A stretch of DNA of 64,000 bases from Actinophytocola sp963840275 (GTDB lineage Bacteria; Actinomycetota; Actinomycetes; Mycobacteriales; Pseudonocardiaceae): assembly GCA_963840275.1 (NCBI GenBank), contig CAWIYK010000010.1, positions 248,001 through 312,000 on the forward strand. Direction: 5' to 3'. Positions 41,555 through 51,092 of the stretch are shown here, piece by piece. How positions within the stretch are numbered: the first letter of the stretch is position 1; each line of letters starts with the position of its first letter. The translations under genes were made by a program, and so were the position numbers. The notes beneath the pieces were generated by a model that saw only the letters and a list, made by a program, of their open reading frames with translations, was not told the DNA's origin and did not search any database.

Positions 41555-42802
41555 TCAGGCCGCGGTGAAGACGAGCGCCACGTTGTGCCCGCCGAAGCCG
41601 AACGAGTCGTTCATGGCGGCGTTGAGCTCCAGCTTGCGCGGCTCGCCGGCCACGACGTCCAGGTCGACCTTCGGGTCCTGGTGTTCCAGGTTGCGGGTGG
41701 CCGGGATGATGCCGTGGTAGATCGACAGCAGGGTCGAGATGCTCTCGACCGCGCCCGCGCCGCCGACGAGGTGGCCGAACGAGCTCTTCGGCGCGGTGAT
41801 CACCACGTGGTCGCCGACGGCCTTGCGGATCGCGACCGCCTCGCCGATGTCGCCGACCACGGTGGACGTCGCGTGTGCGTTGACGTGGCCGATGTCGGTC
41901 GGGGACAGGCCGGCGGCCCGGATGGCCTGCGTCATGGCGTTGATCTGGCCGACGCCCTCCGGGTGGTTGCCCGTGATGTGGTAGGCGTCGGAGGTGATGC
42001 CGCTGCCGGCGAGCTTGCCGTAGACCCGCGCGCCGCGCGCCTTCGCGTGCTCCGCCGACTCCAGGATCAGCACCCCGGCGCCCTCGCCGAGGACGAAGCC
42101 GTCCCGGTCGACGTCGAACGGCCGGGACGCGCGGTCGGGCTCGTCGTTGCGCAGCGACAGCGTGCGGGACTGCGCGAAGCCGGCCACCGTGATCTGGTGG
42201 ATGCACGCCTCCGCGCCCCCCGCGATGACGACGTCCGCGCGGCCGGACCGGATCATGTCCGCGCCCATCGCGAGCCCCTCGGCGCCCGAGGCGCAGGCCG
42301 ACACCGGGGTGTGCACCCCGGCCCGTGCCCGCATCTCGATGCTGACGTGCGCCGCGGGACCGTTCGGCATGAGCATCGGCACCGTCAGCGGCGACACCTT
42401 GCGCAGCCCGTGCTCCTCGAGCAGGTCGTCCTGGTCGAGGAGGGTGACCGGCCCGCCGATGCCGGTGCCGATCGCCACCCCCAGCCGGTAGGGATCCACC
42501 GGCTCGTGCTCGTCGGTCGGCACCTCGTACCCGGCGTCCGCCCAGGCCTGCCGCGCCGCGATGACGGCGATCTGCTCACACCGGTCCATCCTGCGCAGCT
42601 GCACCCGGGGCAGGACCTCGGACGGGTCGACCGCGAGCGGCGCGGCGAGCTTCGCCGGCAGGTCGAACCGCTTCGTCCACGGAGCCTCGTTGATCTTGAC
42701 GCCGTTGCGACCGGCGATCAGCCCGTCCCACGTGGACGTGACGTCCCCGCCGAGCGGAGTGGTCGCTCCCATTCCGGTGACGACTACTTCGACCGTGCTC
42801 AT
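41555..42802 (-). CDS. fabF: Beta-ketoacyl-ACP synthase II (KasA/FabF)
   Basis: 415 residues: VVVTGMGATTPLGGDVTSTW, the active-site Cys in VSACASGAEGLAMG (Cys170), catalytic His in NAHATSTVVGD and SFGHLVGGAGAVES, and the C-terminal NSFGFGGHN-like motif (MNDSFGFGGHNVALVF). It extends acyl-ACP by condensation with malonyl-ACP in FAS II. It ends the fabD-fabH-acpP-fabF series, 41 bp downstream of acpP, all on one strand. ATG at 42802 is chosen over 42829 because it starts directly with the conserved first strand. Confidence 0.95.
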   Translation of the reverse strand: MSTVEVVVTGMGATTPLGGDVTSTWDGLIAGRNGVKINEAPWTKRFDLPAKLAAPLAVDPSEVLPRVQLRRMDRCEQIAVIAARQAWADAGYEVPTDEHEPVDPYRLGVAIGTGIGGPVTLLDQDDLLEEHGLRKVSPLTVPMLMPNGPAAHVSIEMRARAGVHTPVSACASGAEGLAMGADMIRSGRADVVIAGGAEACIHQITVAGFAQSRTLSLRNDEPDRASRPFDVDRDGFVLGEGAGVLILESAEHAKARGARVYGKLAGSGITSDAYHITGNHPEGVGQINAMTQAIRAAGLSPTDIGHVNAHATSTVVGDIGEAVAIRKAVGDHVVITAPKSSFGHLVGGAGAVESISTLLSIYHGIIPATRNLEHQDPKVDLDVVAGEPRKLELNAAMNDSFGFGGHNVALVFTAA

Positions 42803-42843
42803 GGCCTCTCCGTGATCCTCGAGGTGCAACTGTTCAGTACGTG

Positions 42844-43095
42844 TCAGGCGTTCTTGGAGACGTAGCTCACCGCGTCGCCGACCGTCTTGAGGTTCGCGAG
42901 CTCCGCGTCCGGGATCTTGACCTCGAACCGGTCCTCGGCCTGCACGGCGATCTCCACCATCGACAGCGAGTCGATGTCCAGGTCGTCCACGAACGACTTG
43001 TCGGCGGTGACCTCGTCGGCCTCCACGCCGGCGACCTCTTCGACGATCTCCGCGAGGCCGGCCAGGATCTCCTCGTCGGTGGGCTTCTCTGCCAT
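42844..43095 (-). CDS. acpP: Acyl carrier protein
   Basis: 83 residues, acidic, with phosphopantetheine attachment Ser43 in DLDIDSLSMVEIA (D-S-L/M motif). It carries the growing acyl chain for FAS II enzymes. Helix pattern EEILAGLAEIVEEVAGV and ELANLKTVGDAVSYV is normal for AcpP. Placed between fabH and fabF, typical of high-GC actinomycetes. GGAGAGAAG upstream of the ATG. Confidence 0.96.
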   Translation of the reverse strand: MAEKPTDEEILAGLAEIVEEVAGVEADEVTADKSFVDDLDIDSLSMVEIAVQAEDRFEVKIPDAELANLKTVGDAVSYVSKNA

Positions 43096-43141
43096 GCTGC
43101 TTCTCTCCTTTGTTGACCGGGACCGGTTGGCCCGGAAGTTC

Positions 43142-44116
43142 TTACGGGCAGACGACGACCTGTGCCGCGTAGGACAGGCCGGCGCCGAACCCGACGAGCA
43201 GTGCGACGTCGCCGGAGTGGACCCGCCCGGCCGCCCGCATGTGGTCCATCGCCATGGGGATCGACGCGGAGGAGGTGTTGCCGGAGTACATGACGTCGTC
43301 GGCGACGACCATGTCCTCCCGCGCGCCCTTCTGCCGCAGCTTCTTCGCGATCGCCTCGACGATCCGCAGGTTCGCCTGGTGCGGGATCAGCACGTCGACG
43401 TCCTTCGGCTCGACCCCGGCGAGCTCCAGCGCCCGCATCGCGATCGGCGCGATCTTCGTGGTGGCCCAGCGGAAGACCGACTGGCCCTCCTGGAAGATGT
43501 GCCGCCGCTCGGTCATGCCGATCATGTCGACGAGGTCGCCGGCGCTGCCCCAGGCGACCGGGCCGATGCCGGCGTCCTCGGACGGTCCGACGACCGCGGC
43601 GCCCGCGCCGTCGGCGAAGATGATCGCCGTCGAGCGGTCGACCGGGTCGACCACGTCGGTCAGCTTCTCGGAGCCGATCACCAGCACGCGGCCCGCGGAG
43701 CCGGCGCGCACCAGGTCGGAGGCGATGCCGAGCGCGTAGCAGAAGCCCGCGCACGCGGCGTTGAGGTCGAACCCGCCGGCCTGCTTGATCCCGATGAGGT
43801 CGGCGACCTGCGCGGCGGCGTTGGGGATCGGCGCGGTGGTCGTGCAGTTGGCGACGATCACCGTGTCGACGTCGGTCGGGGAGATCCCGGCGGCGGCGAT
43901 GGCCTTGGAACCGGCCTCGACGGCCATGCTGACGACGGTGTCGTTCTCGCCGGCGAACCGGCGCTCGATGATGCCGACCCGTTCGCGGACCCACTCGTCG
44001 TTGGTGTCCATGAGCTTGGACAGGTCGTCGTTGGTGACGACCCGCTCCGGCTGGGTGCTGCCGATGCCGAGGATCCGCGTCGCCGCGGCGCCCTCGGCCA
44101 GTCGCAGTTCGGTCAT
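43142..44116 (-). CDS. fabH: Beta-ketoacyl-ACP synthase III
   Basis: 324 residues with KASIII hallmarks: active-site Cys122 in DLNAACAGFCYALG, His in IPHQANLRIVEAIAKKL and Asn in YSGNTSSASIPMAM, plus TNDEWVRERVGIIERRFA near the start. It condenses acyl-CoA (often branched primers) with malonyl-ACP to start FAS II. The ATG at 44116 overlaps the fabD stop by 4 bp, so they are coupled. The rest of the cluster follows at short spacing. Confidence 0.95.
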   Translation of the reverse strand: MTELRLAEGAAATRILGIGSTQPERVVTNDDLSKLMDTNDEWVRERVGIIERRFAGENDTVVSMAVEAGSKAIAAAGISPTDVDTVIVANCTTTAPIPNAAAQVADLIGIKQAGGFDLNAACAGFCYALGIASDLVRAGSAGRVLVIGSEKLTDVVDPVDRSTAIIFADGAGAAVVGPSEDAGIGPVAWGSAGDLVDMIGMTERRHIFQEGQSVFRWATTKIAPIAMRALELAGVEPKDVDVLIPHQANLRIVEAIAKKLRQKGAREDMVVADDVMYSGNTSSASIPMAMDHMRAAGRVHSGDVALLVGFGAGLSYAAQVVVCP

Positions 44117-45063
44117 GGTGCGGACACTCCTCCATCTGGAGTGGACAGTGCGGCGGCCACCTTCGCCAGGTCGGCCGGTGTCTTCAGCGCCGCGGTCGTG
44201 ACACCGGCGAGCTCGCGTTTGGCGAGTCCGGTGAGTGCGCCTGCGGGCGGTAGCTCCGCGGTGGCGTGCACGCCGAGGGCGGTCATGGTGGCCATGCAGG
44301 AGTCCCAGCGGACCGACAGGGTGACCTGGTCGACCAGGCGCGCCAGCATGTCGGTGCCGGACGTGACGACCTGGCCGTCGGCGTTGGACAGGAGCGTGCG
44401 GGTCGGGTCGGCGACCGTGATGTCCTTGGCGCGCTCGCGGAGCGCGTCCTGCGCGGGGGTCATGTAGTGGGTGTGGAACGCGCCGGCCACCTTCAGCTTG
44501 ATGACCTTCTTCACCCAGTCGGGCTTCTCCCCGACGATCTTGTCGATGGCCTCGACGGGCCCGGCGGCGACGATCTGGCCGGCGCCGTTGCGGTTGGCGG
44601 CGCTCAGGTCGAACTCGGCGAGCCACGCGACGACGTCGTCGGGCTCCCCGCCCATCACGGCGGCCATGCCGGTCGGCGCGAGGTCGCACGCGGCGGCCAT
44701 CTCGCGGCCGCGGACGGCGGCGAGGGCGACGGCGTCGTCGGCGCTGAGCACACCGGCGACCGCGGCCGCGGCCAGCTCACCGACGGAATGGCCCGCGACG
44801 ACGAGGTCGGCGGGCAGCTCGTACTGCTTGGCCAGCTCCTCGAACGCGAGCACCGACAGCGCCACGACCAGCGGCTGGGTGATCGCGGTGTCCTTGATGG
44901 CGTCGGCGTCGGCGACCGTGCCGAGCTCGACGAGGTCGAGGCCGGTGAGCTCGGACCAGGCGGTCACCCGCTCTCGGGTGCCGTCCAGCTCGAGCCAAGG
45001 GGAGAGCATGCCGGGAGTCTGGGAGCCCTGTCCGGGCGCGAGTAGCGCGAGCACGTTGTCCAC
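44113..45063 (-). CDS. fabD: Malonyl-CoA:ACP transacylase
   Basis: 316 residues: LLAPGQGSQTPGML, catalytic VAGHSVGELAAAAVAGVL (Ser93 with adjacent His92), GREMAAACDLAPTGMAAVMG, and the second catalytic His in VAGAFHTHYM. It loads malonyl groups onto AcpP, the first gene of the FAS II cluster. The GTG at 45063 lies 58 bp downstream of a perfect inverted repeat thought to bind FasR. Stop overlaps fabH. Confidence 0.94.
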   Translation of the reverse strand: MDNVLALLAPGQGSQTPGMLSPWLELDGTRERVTAWSELTGLDLVELGTVADADAIKDTAITQPLVVALSVLAFEELAKQYELPADLVVAGHSVGELAAAAVAGVLSADDAVALAAVRGREMAAACDLAPTGMAAVMGGEPDDVVAWLAEFDLSAANRNGAGQIVAAGPVEAIDKIVGEKPDWVKKVIKLKVAGAFHTHYMTPAQDALRERAKDITVADPTRTLLSNADGQVVTSGTDMLARLVDQVTLSVRWDSCMATMTALGVHATAELPPAGALTGLAKRELAGVTTAALKTPADLAKVAAALSTPDGGVSAP

Positions 45064-45121
45064 TGAACACGTAGGAGGGCATCCGGGGTGATGCTGAGGC
45101 TGACCAAGTCGGGGCGATCGA

Positions 45122-45140
45122 TTTGTAGAAACCCTACAAA
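45122..45140. promoter_or_regulatory. Candidate FasR operator in the fabD promoter
   Basis: A perfect 7-bp inverted repeat, TTTGTAG (45122-45128) and CTACAAA (45134-45140), with 5 bp between. It lies in the 124-bp gap between fasR and fabD, about 58 bp upstream of the fabD start. FasR is known to activate the fabD operon in Streptomyces by binding this promoter. That this palindrome is the site is inferred from symmetry and placement. Confidence 0.7.
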
Positions 45141-45187
45141 GGTTGCCGCAGCATGAACGGTACAGGCGCGTTCGCTTAGTGTGATCG

Positions 45188-46354
45188 CTACCAGATTCCG
45201 CGGGATCTGGCGAGTCGGCCGACCGCGAGTGCGATGCGTAACACAAGCGCGTCTCGAGGTGAGCTGGCGCTGTGCCCGGTCAGTTCGGCGGCTTTGCGCA
45301 GCCGGTACCGCACGGTGTTCGGGTGCACGAAGAGCAGCCGGGCGCACGTCTCGAGCACGCCGCCGGCCTCGAGGTAGGTCTCGACGGTCTCGAGCAGGGC
45401 GCCGCCCGCGTTCTCGAGCGGCCGCGCGATCTGGTCGATGAGCTGCCATTCCGCCTCGGGATCGCCGGCGAGTGCCCGCTCGGGCAGCAGGTCGGTGGAC
45501 CGCACGGGGCGGGGCGCGGAGGGCCACGCGACGACGGCACGCAGGCCGGACAGCGCGTCGGCGGAGCTGCGGTGCGCGTCGGCGATGCTGGACACGGTGG
45601 GGCCGGCGACGACGGCGCCGTCCCCGAACGAGGTGGCGATCTTGTCGAGCGCGTCCGGCGCGTCGGTGTCGCCGGCGAGCACGACGACCAGCCGGGAGCC
45701 CTGCACGCCGAGCAGCACGGGCCGGTTCGCGCGCGCGGCGCGGCTGCGGACCTCGTAGACGACGGTGGGCGGGTCGTCGGAGGGTGAGTTGCCGACGAGG
45801 ACGGTCGCGGGTTCGTCGAGGTCCCATCCGAGCGCGGCGGCCCGGCTGAGCAGGGACTCTTCCGCGTCGCCCCGGACGATCGCGTCGACGACGGAGGCTT
45901 CGAGCCGAGCGTCCCATGCGCCGCGGGTCTCTGCGGCGGAGGCGTAGGACATGGCGGAGGTGAAGGCGACCTCGCGGCCGTAGCGCAGGACTGCTTCGGT
46001 GAGGACCTGCCGTTCGGCGTCGTCGGCGGCGAGGTCGGGGATCTCCCGTTCGATCACGTGCACGGCGACGCGGACCAGTTCGACGGTCTGCCGGAGGCTG
46101 ATCCAGCGGGAGAGGTCGCGTGGCGCGGACCGGAAGGCGTCGGTGGTGAGCCGGATGGCTTCGCGTTGGTCGCGCATCCACGCGGTGAACCCGGCGGCGC
46201 CGGTCTGCGCGATGAGCAGGACGGAGGCACGCTGGTCGGCGGGCATTCGGCCGAACCAGGGGAACTGCTCGTCCATGGACGCGAGCGCGGCGGAAGCCAG
46301 CTTGCCGGATGCGCGGTCCAGCGCGGCAAGCGTCTGCTCGGAAACCCGACCCAC
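45188..46354 (-). CDS. fasR: FasR, PucR-type activator of fatty acid synthase genes
   Basis: 388 residues with a C-terminal PucR-type helix-turn-helix: ETVETYLEAGGVLETCARLL, FVHPNTVRYRLRKAAELTGH. The N-terminal part (LASMDEQFPWFGRMPADQRA, WMRDQREAIRLTTDAF, EIPDLAADDAERQVLTEAVL) is the sensor/dimer region found in FasR homologues next to fabD. It is 124 bp upstream of fabD on the same strand, the classical arrangement. It should activate fabD-fabH-acpP-fabF in response to acyl-CoA level (established for Streptomyces FasR). Confidence 0.9.
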   Translation of the reverse strand: MGRVSEQTLAALDRASGKLASAALASMDEQFPWFGRMPADQRASVLLIAQTGAAGFTAWMRDQREAIRLTTDAFRSAPRDLSRWISLRQTVELVRVAVHVIEREIPDLAADDAERQVLTEAVLRYGREVAFTSAMSYASAAETRGAWDARLEASVVDAIVRGDAEESLLSRAAALGWDLDEPATVLVGNSPSDDPPTVVYEVRSRAARANRPVLLGVQGSRLVVVLAGDTDAPDALDKIATSFGDGAVVAGPTVSSIADAHRSSADALSGLRAVVAWPSAPRPVRSTDLLPERALAGDPEAEWQLIDQIARPLENAGGALLETVETYLEAGGVLETCARLLFVHPNTVRYRLRKAAELTGHSASSPRDALVLRIALAVGRLARSRGIW

Positions 46355-46903
46355 GTGATGACCCTAGTCAGTTGTCGTTCGGTGGTGTGCGGTGTGGGTT
46401 TCGGCGGCTTCGCCACCCGTGACACGCGAGCCTCCGCCACCCTGGTTCAGGCGTTACGGGCAGGCTGGCGCCTGCCCTCCGTGGTGCCCGCCGCCGCCGA
46501 ACCCACTGATGCCAGTCGCGGCCGCCGGCACGGTAGCGACGCAGTGAAGGACCCCTTCACTGCCGGTCAGGCATCGCCGACCGCGAACGCAAAGGGGCAA
46601 GCCGGCGCAGCCGGCAAAGCCAAAACCAAACCACGCTGGGTCAGGCGCCGACCGCGCCGTGGGGGTACGGGGGCTCGGCCCCCGGGGGCAAGGAACGGCC
46701 GAGACACCGGGAAGGTGGCCCCGGACACCGAACAGGGGTACCGGTCGAGGCCGCCCGGCGCGGCGGTGCGCACGCCGCCGGGCGGCCCCTCTCCCCGGTC
46801 CCCACCGGTTCTTCCACTATGGACGGTGCGGGGAGAGGGTGCCACCTGGGTCCCCCGATCGTGCTACTGATTCATCAGCGCAGGTCAGGGAGGCTACTGA
46901 GAG
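46355..46903. other. Hairpin-rich intergenic region between aceE and fasR
   Basis: 549 bp with no supported gene. It holds a perfect 9-bp stem CAGTGAAGG/CCTTCACTG with ACC loop (46542-46562), a GGGGGCTCGGCCCCCGGG-type stem near 46671-46690, and a 12-bp GC stem (46749-46760 with 46776-46787) about 115 bp past the aceE stop. The last is a likely aceE terminator. The fasR promoter must be at the left end. Confidence 0.5.
46749..46787 (-). terminator. GC-rich hairpin downstream of aceE
   Basis: Perfect 12-bp inverted repeat, GGCCGCCCGGCG (46749-46760) and its complement (46776-46787), around a 15-base loop that is itself self-complementary. Located downstream of aceE on its strand with no U-tract. 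Typical of actinomycete terminators; role inferred. Confidence 0.6.
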
Positions 46904-49705
46904 TCAGGCATCGCCTGGGTCGGAGGTTTGCGGGCCGGCCGCGGAGACGTCGTCGATGCGGTACTTCCTGGCTGCTTCGACGACGGTCGCCTGGGGGATC
47001 TCGCCGCGGCGGGCCAGTGCGGTGAGCACGCCGACGATGATCGACTCGGTGTCGACCAGGAAGTGTCGGCGGGCGGCGGGGCGGGTGTCGGACAGGCCGA
47101 ACCCGTCGGTGCCGAGCGTCAGCATGTCGGTCGGCACCCAGGGGCGGATGAGGTCGGGCACGGACCGCATCCAGTCGGAGACGGCGACGACGGGGCCGCC
47201 GGTGCCTTCCAGCGCGGTGGTGACGTAGGGCCGGCGCGGCTCCGCCTCCGGGTGGAGGAAGTTGTGCCGGTCGGTCTCGACGGCGTCGCGACGCAGTTCG
47301 GCCCACGAGGTCGCGGACCAGACGTCGGCGCGCACGCCCCACTCGTCGGCCAGCTTCTCCTGCGCGCTCAGTGCCCACGGCATGGCGACGCCGGACACGA
47401 GGATCTGGGCACGTGGCCCTTCGCCGTCGGCGGCGGGCCGGTACCGGTACAGGCCGCGCAGGAGTCCCTCGACGTCGAGGTCCTCCGGCTCGGGCGCCTG
47501 CACGTACGGCTCGTTGTAGACGGTCAGGTAGTAGAAGACGTCCTCCGCCTGCTCGCCGTACATCCGGCGCAGGCCGTCCCGCACGATGTGCGCCAGCTCG
47601 AAGGACCACGCGGCGTCGTAGGCGAGCACGGCCGGGTTGGTGGACGCGAGCAGCAGCGAGTGGCCGTCGTTGTGCTGGAGGCCTTCGCCGGTGAGCGTGG
47701 TCCGCCCCGCGGTGGCGCCGAGGACGAACCCGCGCGCCATCTGGTCCGCGGCCGCCCACAGCCCGTCGCCGGTGCGCTGGAACCCGAACATCGAGTAGAA
47801 GATGTAGATCGGGATCATCGGCTCGCCGTGGGTGGCGTAGGACGTGCCGGCCGCGGTGAACGACGCGGTCGACCCGGCCTCGTTGATGCCCTCGTGCAGG
47901 ATCTGGCCCTGCTCGCTCTCCTTGTAGGACAGCATGAGCGACGCGTCGACGGACGTGTACAGCTGCCCGTGCGGGTTGTAGATCTTCTGCGTCGGGAACA
48001 TCGAGTCCATGCCGAACGTGCGTGCCTCGTCCGGGATGATCGGCACGATCCGGTGGCCGATCTCCTTGTCCTTCGCGAGGTCGCGGACGAGCCGGACGAA
48101 CGCCATGGTGGTGGCGACCTCCTGCTTGCCCGACCCGCGCCGGACCGCCTCGTACGCCTTGTCGCCGGGCAGCACGAGCGCCTTGGTCTTGGCGCGCCGC
48201 TCCGGCACGAACCCGCCGAGCTGACGGCGTCGCTCCAGCAGGTACTGGATCTCCGGCGTGTCGGGGCCCGGGTGGTAGTACGGCGGCAGGTACGGGTCCT
48301 GCTCGAGCTCCTTGTCGGAGATCGGGATGTGGATGCGAGTCCCGGAACTGCTTGAGGTCGTCCAGGGTCATCTTCTTCATCTGGTGCGTGGCGTTGCGCC
48401 CGGCGAAGTGCGTGCCGAGGCCGTAGCCCTTGATCGTCTTCGCGAGGATCACCGTCGGCTGGCCGTGGTGCTCGGTGGCCGCCTGGTAGGCCGCGTACAC
48501 CTTGCGGTAGTCGTGGCCGCCGCGCTTGAGGTTCCAGATCTCCTGGTCCGACATCGGCGTGACCAGTTCCTTGGTGCGGGGGTCGCGACCGAAGAAGTGC
48601 TCACGGACGAACGCGCCGTCGTTGGCCTTGTACGTCTGGTAGTCGCCGTCGGGGGTGGTGTTCATCAGGTTGATGAGCGCGCCGTCCCGGTCGGCGTGCA
48701 GCAGCGAGTCCCACTCGCGGCCCCAGATGACCTTGATGACGTTCCAGCCGGCGCCGCGGAAGAACGCCTCCAGCTCCTGGATGATCTTGCCGTTGCCGCG
48801 CACCGGGCCGTCCAGGCGCTGCAGGTTGCAGTTGATGACGAACGTGAGGTTGTCGAGGCCCTCGTTCGCGGCGACGTGGATCAGGCCGCGCGACTCCGGC
48901 TCGTCCATCTCGCCGTCGCCGAGGAACGCCCACACGTGCTGGTCGGTGGTGTCCTTGATGCCGCGGTCGTGCAGGTAGCGGTTGAACCGCGCCTGGTAGA
49001 TCGCGTTCATCGGGCCGAGGCCCATCGAGACCGTCGGGTACTCCCAGAAGTCCGGCATGAGCCGGGGGTGCGGGTAGGACGGCAGGCCGGCGCCGGGGCC
49101 GCCGTGCGATAGCTCCTGGCGGAAGCCGTCGAGCTGGTCGGCCGGAGAGCCGGCCCTCGAGGAACGCGCGCGCGTACATGCCGGGGGAGGCGTGGCCCTG
49201 GAAGTAGACCTGGTCGCCGCCGCCGGGGTGGTCCTTGCCGCGGAAGAACCAGTTGAAGCCGACCTCGTAGAGCGTCGCGGAGGACGCGTAGGTCGAGATG
49301 TGCCCGCCGACGCCGACGCCGGGGCGCTGCGCGCGGTGCACGGTCATCGCCGCGTTCCACCGGATCCACGCTCGGTAGCGGCGCTCGGTCTCCTCGTCAC
49401 CGGGGAACCACGGTTCCTGGTCGGTGGGGATGGTGTTCACGTAGTCCGTGCTGGTCAGCGCCGGTACGCCGACGCGGCTCTCCCGGGCGCGCTCCAGCAG
49501 TCGCAGCATGAGGTAGCGCGCACGCTGCTGGCCGCCGGCGGTCGAGCATGGCGTCGAAAGACTCCAGCCACTCCGCGGTCTCGTCCGGATCGATGTCCGG
49601 AAGGTGTGCGGCGAGACCGTCGCGGATGACCCGTACCCGCTCCGGCTGTTTCCTGCTGTTTTCGCTGTTCTGCGTAGCCAAGGGGTCTCCAGTGCCTGCG
49701 CTCAT
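46904..49705 (-). pseudogene. aceE: Pyruvate dehydrogenase E1 (homomeric AceE), three frameshifts
   Basis: The whole of AceE can be read, about 930 codons, in four segments. Start MSAGTGDPLATQNSENSRKQ, then RVGVPALTSTDYVNTIPTDQ and YEVGFNWFFRGKDHPGGGDQ, ThDP motif AFLGDGEMDEPESRG...NCNLQ, and the C-terminal transketolase part (GTDGFGLSDTR). Breaks lie near 49540, 49150 and 48345; each is explained by one extra base, and homology resumes exactly. AceE feeds acetyl-CoA into the citrate cycle, and a null would be costly, so sequence error is a strong alternative to true inactivation. Confidence 0.88.
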
Positions 49706-49909
49706 ACCCGTAACTCTGCCATCGTCGTCTCAATGGGCGCTCAGGTCATCGTTACCGGCGAGTAAGGTCCCGGTTTCGGGATGGGCCGTACAGGGCAAAC
49801 CCGGCGTGGGTGGTTGCGTAGGTGGGGCACGGTCAGTGTTCGCTGTGCCAATACCGTTTCGCGGGGGTCGAACGAATCTCTGCGATGGCGTTGAGGAGGA
49901 GTGGAAGCC
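49706..49909. other. Divergent promoter region of aceE and DUF3052 gene
   Basis: About 200 bp between oppositely oriented starts; no coding signal or repeat seen. GAGGAGGA at 49893-49900 is the ribosome site of the next gene. Confidence 0.4.
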
Positions 49910-50341
49910 GTGGTCGCCGCGGGAGACGCTGGCAAGGCCGGCGTCGCCGAGAGGCTCGGAGTCGAGCCGGGGATGGTCGTCCAGGAGATTGGCTGGGACG
50001 AGGACGTCGACGACGGCGTTCGTGCCGCCATCGAGGAACAGATCGGCGGTGACCTGCTTGACGAGGACGCCGACGATGTCGTCGATGTGGTGCTGCTGTG
50101 GTGGCGGGAGGATGACGGCGACCTGGTCGACGCGCTCATGGACGCCATCAGTCCGCTCGCCGACAACGGTGTCATCTGGGTCCTGACCCCCAAGACTGGT
50201 CGGGACGGCCATGTCGAACCGAGTGAGATCGCCGAGGCCGTGCCGACAGCCGGGCTCGCGCTGACGTCCAACGTCAGTGTGGGCAGCGACTGGTCGGCAA
50301 CGCGTCTCGTGTCCCCCAAGTCCGCCAAGTCCAAGCGCTGA
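49910..50341 (+). CDS. DUF3052 domain protein
   Basis: 143 residues. The pattern AGVAERLGVEPGMVVQEIGW, DEDVDDGVRAAIEEQIGGDL, DDVVDVVLLWWREDDGDLVD, and GVIWVLTPKTGRDGHVEPSE matches DUF3052, an actinobacterial family with no known enzymatic role. GTG 49910 is preferred over GTG 49901 because GAGGAGGA ends 9 bp before it. Intact; function unknown. Confidence 0.87.
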   Translation: MVAAGDAGKAGVAERLGVEPGMVVQEIGWDEDVDDGVRAAIEEQIGGDLLDEDADDVVDVVLLWWREDDGDLVDALMDAISPLADNGVIWVLTPKTGRDGHVEPSEIAEAVPTAGLALTSNVSVGSDWSATRLVSPKSAKSKR

Positions 50342-50406
50342 GCCCGGTCCGTCAGGCTGGCCGGGCTAGCGCTCGACATCGGGAGTCGGACGGCGGAGGA
50401 GTCGGG

Positions 50407-50861
50407 ATGGTCGACGTCGGTGCCAAGGCGCCGGAGTTCACGCTCAAGGACTACAACAACCAGAAGGTGTCGCTGTCCGCGTACCGCGGCGCGTCGAACG
50501 TCCTGCTGGTCTTCTACCCGTTCGCGTTCAGCGGCATCTGCCAGGGCGAGCTCTGCCAGCTACGCGACGAGTTCGCCGACGTTCGAGACGCCGGCGTCCA
50601 GGTGCTCGGCGTGTCCGTCGACACGCCGTTCAGCCTCAAGGCGTGGGCGCTGCAGCAGAGCTACCAGTTCCCGCTGCTGTCCGACTTCTGGCCGCACGGT
50701 GCGGTCGCCAAGACCTACGGCGTCTTCAACGAGGCGGCCGGCCTGGCCAACCGGGGCACGTTCCTGATCGACAGTCGGGCGTGGTGCGCTTCGCGGAGGT
50801 CAACCAGCCTGGCGAGGCCCGTGACCAGGACGCGTGGAAGAAGGCGATCGCCAGCTTGTGA
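50407..50861 (+). pseudogene. Peroxiredoxin (AhpE/Bcp type) with 1-base frameshift
   Basis: MVDVGAKAPEFTLKDYNNQK and VFYPFAFSGICQGELCQLRD (peroxidatic Cys in the F-x-G-x-C motif, second Cys four residues on) show an AhpE-like peroxiredoxin. The frame is lost after GTFLIDS near 50773; one missing base there restores SGVVRFAEVNQPGEARDQDA then WKKAIASL and a stop at 50861, for about 151 residues, the normal length. The enzyme reduces hydrogen peroxide or organic peroxides. Mutation or sequencing error. A tRNA gene follows. Confidence 0.85.
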
Positions 50862-50894
50862 TCGTGGTCCGGCGCGGGTGCGGCGCCGGACCGA

Positions 50895-50969
50895 GGGCAC
50901 ATAGCTCAGCGGAAGAGCACTCGGTTTACACCCGAGCGGTCGTAGGTTCGATCCCTACTGTGCCCACCA
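50895..50969 (+). tRNA. tRNA-Val (anticodon TAC), CCA encoded
   Basis: 75 bases fold as a standard cloverleaf: acceptor GGGCACA (50895-50901) with TGTGCCC (50959-50965), D arm with AGCTCAGCGG, anticodon stem CTCGG/CCGAG with loop TTTACAC, and T arm GTAGGTTCGATCCCTAC. Anticodon TAC reads GUA/GUG valine codons. Discriminator A and CCA (50967-50969) are encoded. Confidence 0.95.
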
Positions 50970-51092
50970 AAGAGATCTGATCGACTGACATTTGATGGCC
51001 CTTCCGGACGCCGCGCAGGGCAACGTTCACTTCCTGGTCCTGCCGTTCACCGTCGCCGCCCGTCCGGAAGCGTCGGGGCCCTACACATGCGT

